DNA from: JBAYSY01 sp041675885
GTDB lineage: Bacteria; Pseudomonadota; Alphaproteobacteria; Rhodobacterales; Rhodobacteraceae
Length of the DNA stretch: 55,635 nt
Reading direction: 5' to 3'
Assembly: GCA_041675885.1 (NCBI GenBank)
Contig: JBAYSY010000016.1
Location: 1 to 55,635 of the forward strand
Shown: positions 41,949-49,091 of the stretch, piece after piece
Layout: the number at the start of each line of letters is the position of its first letter
Position numbering within the stretch: the stretch's first letter is position 1
The notes under the pieces: generated by a model
The model's database searches: none
Seen by the model: only the letters and a program-made list of their open reading frames with translations
What the model was told of the DNA's origin: nothing
Made by a program: the position numbers and the translations under genes

Positions 41949-43352
41949 TCAGAACTGCGAGCGCAGCCCGACCGACACCCCGGTCTGAGACGTGTCGAAA
42001 CGGCTGACGTTCGAGCGGGTGCGCACGGTGCGCAGGGTCACCACCGGCGCGAAGCCCGCATAGCTGACGCCCGGGAAGGTCACGTTCAGCACCGCGCCGT
42101 AGGTGTCGTCGCGCCGCCCGCCGGGGACGGCGATCGGGCCGACCACATAGCCGGAAAACCCGGTGCGACTGACCGTCAGCATCCCCGACAGCTTCGCCGG
42201 GCCGATCTCGCGGCCCAGCTCGTAGGAAAGATAACCGCCCACCCCCTGCGACGAGCGCCCGGCGAACTGGGTGTCATGGCCGCTGAACCACAGCCCGCCG
42301 CCGATCACGTCGCCGTTGTCGCGCAGCCGCACCAGACTGGCCTGCACGCTATGCACACTGTCGCCCCGGGTCTGGCCGGGGGTGGCCTCGCGCGCCTCGA
42401 CCGCGGCGGTGAGCCCGGCGAGCGTGTGGCCCCCCAGCGCCCGGTGCCAGCCGACCGAGGCGCGGGCAAAACTGTAGTCGCGCCCGTCGCGGGCCCATTG
42501 CCGCCCGGCACCGATCTCGGCCGCGATCACCTGCGGGCTGTCCGCCGGGCGGATGGTGTGGCGCAGGCCGATCTCGGCCCGGTGGGTGTCGTAGATGCGC
42601 GGGTCGAGGTCGGGCACCCGGTCGCGCGAGGCCCGGCTGAGATCGACCCGCCGCAGCGTGAGGCCGCCGGTGACATGGGTCTCGCTGCCCGCGCCGCGGC
42701 GGATGCGGTAGGCGGCCTGCCCGCGCGCCTCGGTGATCAGCCCCGACAGCGCCTGCCCGTCGGGGCTGAGCCAGCCGACGATGGGCACGCCGTCGATGAT
42801 GTTGTATTCGCCCGACGCGCCGTTGTTGACGTTGTTCGACGGGTTGACCGAAAACTGTAGGTCGATCTGCCACGGGTTCCGCGCCCGGACGTTGCGCAGG
42901 GCGCGGATGCTCAGCTCGCGCTCGGCCGCGCCGGGGGCGGCGTCGGCGGCGCGGCGCAGCCACCATTGCGCACGGCCGTAATGTTCGCGGTTCCAGGCGG
43001 CGACGGCGGTGAGCCGGGCCGACTGATAGCGCTGCTGCGGGCTTTGCGCATGGCGATGCGCGCGCCGGGCCGCGGCCTGCGCGCCTTCGAGGTCGCCCGC
43101 GCGCATCAGCGCGGTGGCCATCAGGAAATGCGCATAGGCGTCGGTGTCGTCGCGGGTCAGCAGCGCGCGGGCGATCTCCACCGCGACGTCGGGCCGCCCG
43201 GCCTCCAGCGCCGCCATGCCCATCAGCCGGGCCTGTTCGACGCCGAAACCCCGCAACCCTTCGGCTGCGGGGGCGGTTTCCGCCTCGGCCCCGGCCCGCA
43301 GCGGGGCCAGAAGCACCAGCGCCAGAAGGGCAAATGCCCTAGGGAGCGACAT
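41949..43352 (-). CDS. Slam-like outer-membrane translocon (type XI secretion, TPR plus beta-barrel)
   Basis: A 467-residue exported protein with signal peptide ending near GAEA (residue 24), an N-terminal TPR-like helical region (residues about 35-140, for example AYAHFLMATALMRAGDLEGAQAAARRAHRHAQSPQQRYQ), then alternating beta-strands to a C-terminal Phe (GVSVGLRSQF), as in outer-membrane barrels. This is the surface lipoprotein assembly modulator (Slam, DUF560) architecture. Such proteins move specific lipoproteins or haemophores across the outer membrane. Its start lies inside the last codons of the lipoprotein gene (14-bp overlap), so the two are coupled and are probably translocon and cargo. 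Family by architecture and motif recall. Confidence 0.72.
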   Translation of the reverse strand: MSLPRAFALLALVLLAPLRAGAEAETAPAAEGLRGFGVEQARLMGMAALEAGRPDVAVEIARALLTRDDTDAYAHFLMATALMRAGDLEGAQAAARRAHRHAQSPQQRYQSARLTAVAAWNREHYGRAQWWLRRAADAAPGAAERELSIRALRNVRARNPWQIDLQFSVNPSNNVNNGASGEYNIIDGVPIVGWLSPDGQALSGLITEARGQAAYRIRRGAGSETHVTGGLTLRRVDLSRASRDRVPDLDPRIYDTHRAEIGLRHTIRPADSPQVIAAEIGAGRQWARDGRDYSFARASVGWHRALGGHTLAGLTAAVEAREATPGQTRGDSVHSVQASLVRLRDNGDVIGGGLWFSGHDTQFAGRSSQGVGGYLSYELGREIGPAKLSGMLTVSRTGFSGYVVGPIAVPGGRRDDTYGAVLNVTFPGVSYAGFAPVVTLRTVRTRSNVSRFDTSQTGVSVGLRSQF

Positions 43353-44328
43353 TGCCGCAGCTTGCCGAATCGCTGCCCAACATGCCGCATTGACGCAGCA
43401 CGAAGATGCCGCGCTCGCTGGCGTTGGTCAGTTCACTTCCTGCCCCGTCATAGAGCCGGTTCAGTGCAACGATCCCGGCTGCATTACCCGCGTTCTCACC
43501 GCCGAAGATGCCGCCGTAGTCGCCGGTCGCGGTATGGTTGGGGTCAATATCGAGAGGCCGTTCGACCCAGCCTTGGAAGGTGCCGTCAGCCGTGATTGCG
43601 GCTTCAATCAGCACCACGTCTTCAAGCCCGAAGCTATGATCCAGCAGCACCCGGTCGGTGATTGTCCCCTCCACCGCGTTATCGGCAAAGTTGGCGTTGA
43701 TGAACACCTCGCCGCTGACCCGTGACGCTTGGCCGGGAATCGCTTGCGGAGGCGTGCCGGGTGTGATCGGCATGATCTCACCGGGCCGTGGTGCGCGGAT
43801 GTTGGTCAGGCCGGCATAGGTTCCAGCATAAGAAACCTGTCCGGTGCCCGGTCCGGGCTGATCGTTCGGCGGCGGAGTAAAATCGCCCACACGCTCATAA
43901 GTGGCGCCCGAGAAGTAATAGTTGAACAGACCACCGTCACCGCCGACCCCGGCGCGAACCGTCGCGTCGGCGGACTGCCGGGCGAGGCCGATGAACATCC
44001 GGTCGCGTTCATCTTCCTGCATCTTGTAGGCTTGATAGTCGCCAACGTCGAGCGCAGGAGCGCGTTCCCATGTTGCGAGTTCGGGTGTGGTGTCGCCGCT
44101 GCTGATGGCGATCTGGAACGTATCGCTGTCGGCATCATAAACGATCTGGCTGACGTTGTGGCGCAGCACCGTGGGGATCGCCTCGGGCGAGCCCGGCGCC
44201 GGGTCCACGGGATCGGTCGGCTCATCCGGATCGTCGAACCACGGCGGCGCTCCGCTGCTATCGAAGGAGTCGCCACTGCACCCGGCCACCGCGAGTGCCG
44301 CTGCCAACGGCACGACATATCTGAACAT
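43339..44328 (-). CDS. Surface lipoprotein with TbpB-like barrel, probable Slam cargo
   Basis: A 329-residue lipoprotein. Signal MFRYVVPLAAALAVAGC has the lipobox VAGC (Cys17). An acidic Pro/Asp-rich linker (DDPDEPTDPVDPAPGS) follows. The C-terminal half reads SGEVFINANFADNAVEGTI and GDYGGIFGGENAGNAAGIVALN, close to the pattern of the transferrin-binding-protein-B type beta-barrel found in Slam-exported lipoproteins. Three Cys lie at or near the C-terminus besides the lipidated one. Ligand unknown. Base composition is clearly lower in GC than its neighbours, suggesting transfer. The ribosome site is weak. Confidence 0.72.
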   Translation of the reverse strand: MFRYVVPLAAALAVAGCSGDSFDSSGAPPWFDDPDEPTDPVDPAPGSPEAIPTVLRHNVSQIVYDADSDTFQIAISSGDTTPELATWERAPALDVGDYQAYKMQEDERDRMFIGLARQSADATVRAGVGGDGGLFNYYFSGATYERVGDFTPPPNDQPGPGTGQVSYAGTYAGLTNIRAPRPGEIMPITPGTPPQAIPGQASRVSGEVFINANFADNAVEGTITDRVLLDHSFGLEDVVLIEAAITADGTFQGWVERPLDIDPNHTATGDYGGIFGGENAGNAAGIVALNRLYDGAGSELTNASERGIFVLRQCGMLGSDSASCGNVAP

Positions 44329-44509
44329 TTGATCACTGCCCGATTTGTTGTTTTGCTGAATCCTGCCGAAGCGGGGCCGGTCTGTCAATTCGCCGTTACC
44401 CTCCGGGGGCTGTCCGACCGGGGCTCTGGTGCAAAAAGGTCGCGCCGTGGCGGCGGGCCGCCCCCGACCTTGTATGTTGCGCCGCTGCGCGGGCCAGATA
44501 TAGTGTCGG

Positions 44510-44540
44510 CCCGAATCCCGCAGCCCCCGAATCCCGTAGC
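44510..44540 (+). repeat. Short direct repeat upstream of thyX
   Basis: CCCGAATCCCGCAGC (44510-44524) and CCCGAATCCCGTAGC (44526-44540), one mismatch, ending 10 bp before the thyX start and so overlapping its ribosome-binding region (GCGGAG). Confidence 0.6.
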
Positions 44541-44550
44541 GGAGCCCGCC

Positions 44551-45456
44551 ATGCCCCTTTCCCCCGAGCAGACAGCCGAGATCGAGGCCGCCCGCGCCGC
44601 CCCGCGCCCCACCCTGCGCGCGGTGTCCGAGGGGATGGAGGCGCATCTCTACCTTGCGCACGAGGTGCTGGACCACGGCTTTGTGCGGGTGATCGACTAC
44701 ATGGGCGACGATGCCGCCATCGTGCAGGCGGCGCGGGTCAGCTACGGCGCGGGCACCAGGCATGTGTCGAACGACGAGGGGCTGATCCGCTATCTGATGC
44801 GGCACTGGCACTCGACCCCCTTCGAGATGTGCGAGGTCAAGTTCCACGTCAAGCTGCCGGTCTTCGTGGCGCGGCAGTGGATCCGCCACCGCACCGCCAA
44901 TGTGAACGAATATTCGGCGCGCTATTCCATTCTGGACCGCGAGTTCTACATCCCCGCGCCGGAACAGCTCGCGGCGCAATCGACGGTGAACAATCAGGGC
45001 CGGGGCGAGGTGCTGGCGGGCGAGGAGGCGGCGCGGGTGCTGGAGATGCTCAAGTCCGACGCCGCGCGCAGCTACGACCATTACGAGGCGATGCTGTCGC
45101 AGGAGGGCCAGCAGGGGCTGGCGCGCGAACTGGCGCGGATGAACCTGCCCGCGAACGTCTATACCCAGTGGTACTGGAAGACCGACCTGCACAACCTGTT
45201 CCACTTCCTGCGGCTGCGCGCCGACGCCCATGCGCAATACGAGATCCGCGCCTATGCCGAGGTGATGACCCGGCTGGTGGCGGACTGGGTGCCGCTGGCG
45301 GCGCGGGCCTTCGAGGACTACCGGCTGGGCGGCGCCACGCTTTCGGCCTCGGCCCTGGGCTGCGTCAAGCGGATGCTCGCGGGCGAGGCGGTGACGCAGG
45401 AGACCTCCGGCATGAGCAAGGGCGAGTGGCGCGAGTTCCGGGCGCTGCTGGACTGA
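44551..45456 (+). CDS. thyX: FAD-dependent thymidylate synthase ThyX
   Basis: A 301-residue flavin-dependent thymidylate synthase. The ThyX motif R-H-R-x7-S is seen in RQWIRHRTANVNEYSARYS. Other conserved blocks are RHWHSTPFEMCEVKF, PANVYTQWYWKTDLHNLFHFLRLR and DAHAQYEIRAYA. It makes dTMP from dUMP with methylenetetrahydrofolate and FADH2. The ATG at 44551 gives the conserved start. It is divergent from the lipoprotein gene (222 bp between starts). Confidence 0.97.
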   Translation: MPLSPEQTAEIEAARAAPRPTLRAVSEGMEAHLYLAHEVLDHGFVRVIDYMGDDAAIVQAARVSYGAGTRHVSNDEGLIRYLMRHWHSTPFEMCEVKFHVKLPVFVARQWIRHRTANVNEYSARYSILDREFYIPAPEQLAAQSTVNNQGRGEVLAGEEAARVLEMLKSDAARSYDHYEAMLSQEGQQGLARELARMNLPANVYTQWYWKTDLHNLFHFLRLRADAHAQYEIRAYAEVMTRLVADWVPLAARAFEDYRLGGATLSASALGCVKRMLAGEAVTQETSGMSKGEWREFRALLD

Positions 45457-45471
45457 GGGCGCGGCCCTGTC

Positions 45472-45490
45472 GCGACAGAGGGCAGCGGTC
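45472..45490 (+). repeat. Dispersed repeat family 2, copy 6
   Basis: GCGACAGAGGGCAGCGGTC, 15 bp after the thyX stop. Only the left half of the element is clear here. Confidence 0.6.
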
Positions 45491-45650
45491 GACCGTCCGT
45501 AGACCCGCAGGATGGGCGATATTGCCCACCATGCACCGGGGGCGGAACAGCCCCCTCACCGGCATCGGAACGCCCGGACCCGCCCCCCGCCACAGGCCGC
45601 GCACAAAAAAATCCGCCGGGCATCCGAAGCGACTGGCAGAATTGCGGTAT

Positions 45651-45664
45651 TTGCGATAGGTCAA
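45651..45664. promoter_or_regulatory. Candidate FnrL/FixK-type box upstream of uspA
   Basis: TTGCG-ATAG-GTCAA fits TTGAT-N4-ATCAA at 7 of 10 defined positions, including both TTG and CAA. It ends 64 bp before the uspA ATG, a usual place for activation. Universal stress genes are often controlled by FnrL in Rhodobacterales. Confidence 0.5.
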
Positions 45665-45728
45665 TACCGGACCGCGCCGTTCGGGCTAAGCAATATCCCG
45701 ACAGCGATCCAGCCACCGAGGGAAACCC

Positions 45729-46175
45729 ATGTACAAGCATATCCTGATCGCCACCGACGGTTCCGAGCTTGCCGACAAGGGGGTCGAGCAAGGCTTCGCC
45801 CTTGCCGGTCCGCTTGGCGCGAAAGTCACGGTCCTGACCGTCTCGGAACCGCTGAGCGCCCGGGCGCTCAAGACCGCCTTCTACGCCGGGGTCCGCGATC
45901 CGGTCTCCCGCTACGACCAGTCGATCGAGCAGGAGATGCACGAGCGTTTCGCGCCGATCGAGCAGCGCGCCAAGGAACAGGGCGTGGAGATCCTGCTGGA
46001 GCATGAGGTGGACGACCACCCGGCCCAGGCCATCGTGCGGGTCGCCAACCTTCAGGGCTGCGACCTGATCGTCATGTCCTCGCACGGGCGCCGGGGTGCG
46101 CAACGGCTGATCCTCGGCAGCCAGACCGCCGAGGTGCTGGCGCATACCACGATCCCGGTGCTGGTGATCCGGTAG
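45729..46175 (+). CDS. uspA: Universal stress protein, UspA family
   Basis: A 148-residue Usp: MYKHILIATDGSELADKGV at the start and GCDLIVMSSHGRRGAQRLILGSQTAEVLAHTTIPVLVIR at the end. The G-x2-G-x9-G-S/T nucleotide-binding pattern is present in HGRRGAQRLILGSQT, so it probably binds ATP. Cytoplasmic stress factor. A possible FnrL box upstream suggests induction at low oxygen. Followed directly by two strong hairpins. Confidence 0.93.
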   Translation: MYKHILIATDGSELADKGVEQGFALAGPLGAKVTVLTVSEPLSARALKTAFYAGVRDPVSRYDQSIEQEMHERFAPIEQRAKEQGVEILLEHEVDDHPAQAIVRVANLQGCDLIVMSSHGRRGAQRLILGSQTAEVLAHTTIPVLVIR

Positions 46176-46220
46176 GGGGCGCAGGCCCCCGCACCGGCGG
46201 GCGCCGCCGTGGCGGCGCCC
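46175..46220 (+). terminator. Tandem hairpins after uspA
   Basis: GGGGGC (46175-46180), GCAG, GCCCCC (46185-46190), then GGGCGCCGCC (46199-46208), GT, GGCGGCGCCC (46211-46220), both perfect. The first starts on the last base of the stop codon. Confidence 0.7.
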
Positions 46221-46300
46221 GGCAGTCGGAAATCCCGGGGCGGAAATCCCGGACCGCCCCCCTTTCCATCCCTACCGATCCCGGCTAGTAGCGGGGCTGT

Positions 46301-46377
46301 CGGGGCGTAGCGCAGCCTGGTAGCGCGACGGTTTTGGGTACCGTAGGTCGTGAGTTCGAATCTCGCCGCCCCGACCA
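46301..46377 (+). tRNA. tRNA-Pro (anticodon UGG), CCA encoded
   Basis: Acceptor CGGGGCG (46301-46307) pairs with CGCCCCG (46367-46373), then discriminator A and CCA. The anticodon loop TTTGGGT gives UGG at 46335-46337, on the stem ACGGT/ACCGT. T arm GTGAGTTCGAATCTCGC. 77 nt, class I. Confidence 0.96.
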
Positions 46378-46413
46378 CTCCTTTTCCGGCCTGCCCCGGT
46401 TATGCCGCCCCCG

Positions 46414-47514
46414 CTATGCCGCCTCGTGGCGCAGGATCGCCGCTTCGGCCATGGTAAGCGCCCGGCGCACCGGGGCGCCGTAAAGCTGCGGGTCGCGCCC
46501 CGCCGTGGGCAGCACGGCCAGCAGCGCCTCGCGCTGGGTCGCCTCGATCGTGTCCAGATCGGCATCGGCGGGGTGGAAGCTTTCGGTCTCCATCCCGTTT
46601 GCCAGCACGATCTGGTGGTTTTCCAGCAGGATATGGATATAGCCGACCTCGCGCAGCGCGGTGTCCACCGTCACGCTGTGGTCGTTGACCAGATCGGCGG
46701 CGCGCACCAGCACTTCGGGGATGCCGAACAGCGCCTGCGCCGCCGCGCCCCTGACCAGCATCCGGTGATGCGGCGAGACCAGCAACTCCCGGTCCGGCCG
46801 CCCGCTGCCCAGCGCCTCGGCACGGAACCGGACCGGGCGCAGATGCGGCATGGCGTATAGCCGGGCGCCGCTCATCCGCCGGTGCCCGGTCCAGAGGATT
46901 TCCTGCGGGCCGTTGTCGCGCGTGTCGATGAAATCGCCCGGCCGCAGCGCCTCGATCGGGCGCGGCCCGCCGGGGGTGGCGATCCGGGTGCCGGGGGTGA
47001 AACAGATCACCCCGCCGCGCTCGGGCCCCGCCGGACGTTCCGGCCCGGGTTCCACCGTGCTGCGCACCACCCAGAGATCGGTCGCTGCCGGCGGCATCCG
47101 CCCGGTGAACATCAGCAGCCGCGCGCCGGTGCCCGGCACGGCGATCAGCGTCGCCACATGGCTGCGCCGCCCGTCGGTCAGCACGAAACCCTGCTCCGGG
47201 GCCTCGTCCGGCCCGCCCTGCCCCATGTCCGGCCCCATGTCCGGCGGCAGCCCCGGCCCGCGCGGTTCCAGCGCCGCGCCGATCAGCCGCCGCACCATCC
47301 GCGCGGCGCGCCTGCGCAATTCCTCTGATCCCTCGGCCCCATCCAGAAGCAATGCCGGGCCCGGCACGTCCATCCGCACCGCCTGCCCGGTCCAGCGCCA
47401 GCCTGCCCCGACCCTCAGAACCCCGAGGTCCGGCGCGCGCATCCCGTCTGCTTCCGTTTGCGACCAGGAGATGACGAACGTGCCGCTTTCGCCCGTTCCC
47501 ATATCCCGACCCAT
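46414..47514 (-). CDS. Hint-domain protein (Hedgehog/intein-like)
   Basis: A 366-residue protein. Residues about 171-310 form a Hint domain: nucleophile Cys171 in VICFTPGTRIATPGGPRPIEALRPGDFI, block with LLVSPHHRMLV (244-254), and the end block YIHILLENHQIVLANGMETESF. Such domains cut the chain in front of the Cys. The N-terminal 165 residues (FVISWSQTEADG..., with a short DMGPDMG repeat) match nothing I know; they may be the released part. Proteins with a Hint domain in this context are frequent in Rhodobacterales, function unclear. A CtrA-like box lies 22 bp upstream of the ATG at 47514; a second ATG is at 47502. No signal peptide. Confidence 0.82.
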   Translation of the reverse strand: MGRDMGTGESGTFVISWSQTEADGMRAPDLGVLRVGAGWRWTGQAVRMDVPGPALLLDGAEGSEELRRRAARMVRRLIGAALEPRGPGLPPDMGPDMGQGGPDEAPEQGFVLTDGRRSHVATLIAVPGTGARLLMFTGRMPPAATDLWVVRSTVEPGPERPAGPERGGVICFTPGTRIATPGGPRPIEALRPGDFIDTRDNGPQEILWTGHRRMSGARLYAMPHLRPVRFRAEALGSGRPDRELLVSPHHRMLVRGAAAQALFGIPEVLVRAADLVNDHSVTVDTALREVGYIHILLENHQIVLANGMETESFHPADADLDTIEATQREALLAVLPTAGRDPQLYGAPVRRALTMAEAAILRHEAA

Positions 47515-47535
47515 CTGCTCGTTACATTATTATTG

Positions 47536-47550
47536 TTACGGAAAAGTTAA
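47536..47550. promoter_or_regulatory. CtrA-like box upstream of the Hint gene
   Basis: TTAC-N7-TTAA (47536-47550), one mismatch from TTAA-N7-TTAA, in an AT-rich patch just before the Hint gene start. CtrA is the alphaproteobacterial cell-cycle and motility/gene-transfer regulator. Confidence 0.5.
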
Positions 47551-47611
47551 CAGTTGCAGGCGGCTTTGACTATGGCCTGCGCGCAACACCCGCCGGAATT
47601 CGAATCGCCGG

Positions 47612-48340
47612 TCAGCGCCGCGCCCGGCGCCATCCGGCGGCGCGGGCCTCGGCCTCGGAACAGAACCAGCGCTCGCCCGAGCGCGTGTCGATCCTTGTGC
47701 GGTCGTAATGCGTCTGCCCGGGCAGGTGATGGATACGTTCGCCCGAGCGGTTGATATTGCCCTTGATCGTGCATTCGCCAGAAGCCGGGGCCGCCCGGAT
47801 CTTCGGCGCCGTCTGCGCCGCCTCACGCGGCAGGCAGAACCCGGCCGGTTCCGGAACGCCGCCGCGAAAGATGCCGGCGCCCGCGCGGATCGCGGCGCGT
47901 TCCGCCGCCTCGTAGCCCCGGGAATGCGGATGGTTCCGGGCATGGCGCGGGCAGGCCCGCGCCAGTCCGCGCCCGATCGCCAGCGCCGCAAGATCCTGCC
48001 CGTCCAGGGTGCAGCGCTCCACCACCCTGCCATGGGTGCGCTCGCCCAGATCGGTGCAATCCACGCGGCGGCCCTCGGTCAGGCCGCGCATCTCCGCCGT
48101 GGCCCAGTCGCCGCAGCGCCATGGGCTGCCGTCGTGGTCGCGGCAGGTTCCGGCCCGTTCCGGGCTGTCGATCCCGTGGATCCGGATGCGCGCGCCCGCG
48201 ACCTCGATGGTGTCGCCGTCGATCACCGTGACCGGACCGGAAAGCCGGGCACCGCCCTGCGCCCCTTCCACCCCGTCGGGCAGCGGCGCGACGGCAAGGG
48301 CGAGGACGATCAGGGCAAGGACGGCGGCTAGTTTCGGCAT
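47612..48340 (-). CDS. Secreted SNase-family thermonuclease with C-terminal Cys domain
   Basis: A 242-residue exported protein with signal MPKLAAVLALIVLALAVAPLPDGVEG. The SNase domain has VIDGDTIEVAGARIRIHGIDSPERAG (active-site Asp, Arg, Glu) and HGRVVERCTLDG. The C-terminal 55 residues, CTIKGNINRSGERIHHLPGQTHYDRTRIDTRSGERWFCSEAEARAAGW, form a small Cys-containing domain often found attached to nucleases and in secreted proteins. It probably cleaves DNA or RNA in the periplasm or outside. A perfect CtrA box lies 44 bp upstream of the start. Confidence 0.88.
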   Translation of the reverse strand: MPKLAAVLALIVLALAVAPLPDGVEGAQGGARLSGPVTVIDGDTIEVAGARIRIHGIDSPERAGTCRDHDGSPWRCGDWATAEMRGLTEGRRVDCTDLGERTHGRVVERCTLDGQDLAALAIGRGLARACPRHARNHPHSRGYEAAERAAIRAGAGIFRGGVPEPAGFCLPREAAQTAPKIRAAPASGECTIKGNINRSGERIHHLPGQTHYDRTRIDTRSGERWFCSEAEARAAGWRRARR

Positions 48341-48708
48341 GGGCCGAGGGTCGCCCGCGAATCTGGCGACAACAAGGAAATAGTTAATAAAAGGTTAACG
48401 AATGATGGTTTGCTGTTGAAAGCTCGCTTCAGCAGCAAACGGGAAACAATGCTGCGGCTTGCCACGGAAATCCCCTGTCACGACTGGGGCGGCGGCAGCG
48501 CGTGCCGGGGCCGGGCAAAGGGATGGAAAGGGCATCGCCACACCGCCACATTGCCCCCGGGGCGCCCTGTCCGGAACCGGCCCGCACGGCGGCGTGAAAC
48601 CCCGGCGCATCGCCTTGCCAAGAACCGCCCCCGCAGATAGGGTGCGCGCGCGAAAATCCCCGCCGTTTCCGCCGCCGCGGTCGCCGGGCAGAACAATGAG
48701 GACAACGA
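48341..48708. other. 368-bp gap between the nuclease gene and yajC
   Basis: No gene seen. The half near the nuclease is AT-rich (48375-48420) and carries the CtrA box; the other half is GC-rich and presumably holds the yajC-sec promoter. Confidence 0.5.
48384..48398. promoter_or_regulatory. CtrA box upstream of the nuclease gene
   Basis: TTAA (48384-48387), 7 bp, TTAA (48395-48398), followed by C: exact match to TTAA-N7-TTAA, rare by chance in such GC-rich DNA. It lies 44 bp upstream of the nuclease start. Confidence 0.65.
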
Positions 48709-49032
48709 ATGTTCGCCACTCCCGCCTATGCGCAGGCTGCCGGGGGCGCAGGCAGCGCCTTTGCCAGCTTCCTGCCGCTGATCCTGATCTTCGCGATCAT
48801 GTATTTCCTGCTGATCCGCCCGCAGCAGAAGAAACTCAAGGACCATCGCGCCATGGTCGAGGCGCTGCGGCGGGGCGACCAGGTGCTGACCCAGGGCGGG
48901 ATCATCGGCAAGGTGCTCAAGGTCAAGGAAGACGGCGAGCTTGAAGTCGAGATCGCCGACGGCGTAAAGGTGCGGGTGCTGCGCCACACCATCGCCCAGG
49001 TGATTTCCAAGACCGAACCCGCCGCCTCCTGA
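48709..49032 (+). CDS. yajC: Preprotein translocase accessory subunit YajC
   Basis: A 107-residue membrane protein: one helix (residues 18-36, SFASFLPLILIFAIMYFLLI), then the conserved IRPQQKKLKDHRAMVEALRRGDQVLTQGGIIGKV, a small cytoplasmic domain. It associates with SecDF and the translocon. First gene of yajC-secD-secF with standard spacing. Start ATG at 48709 preceded by TGAGGA. Confidence 0.96.
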   Translation: MFATPAYAQAAGGAGSAFASFLPLILIFAIMYFLLIRPQQKKLKDHRAMVEALRRGDQVLTQGGIIGKVLKVKEDGELEVEIADGVKVRVLRHTIAQVISKTEPAAS

Positions 49033-49091
49033 CGGCACAGCGGCCCCCGACGGCAATCCCGGCCTGCGGGGGTCGGCAAGGATCATACGCC

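Noticed and set aside
46301..47514. tRNA-Pro as an integration site for a mobile island carrying the Hint gene
   Set aside because: No integrase, no repeated tRNA 3' end and no composition shift were seen downstream.
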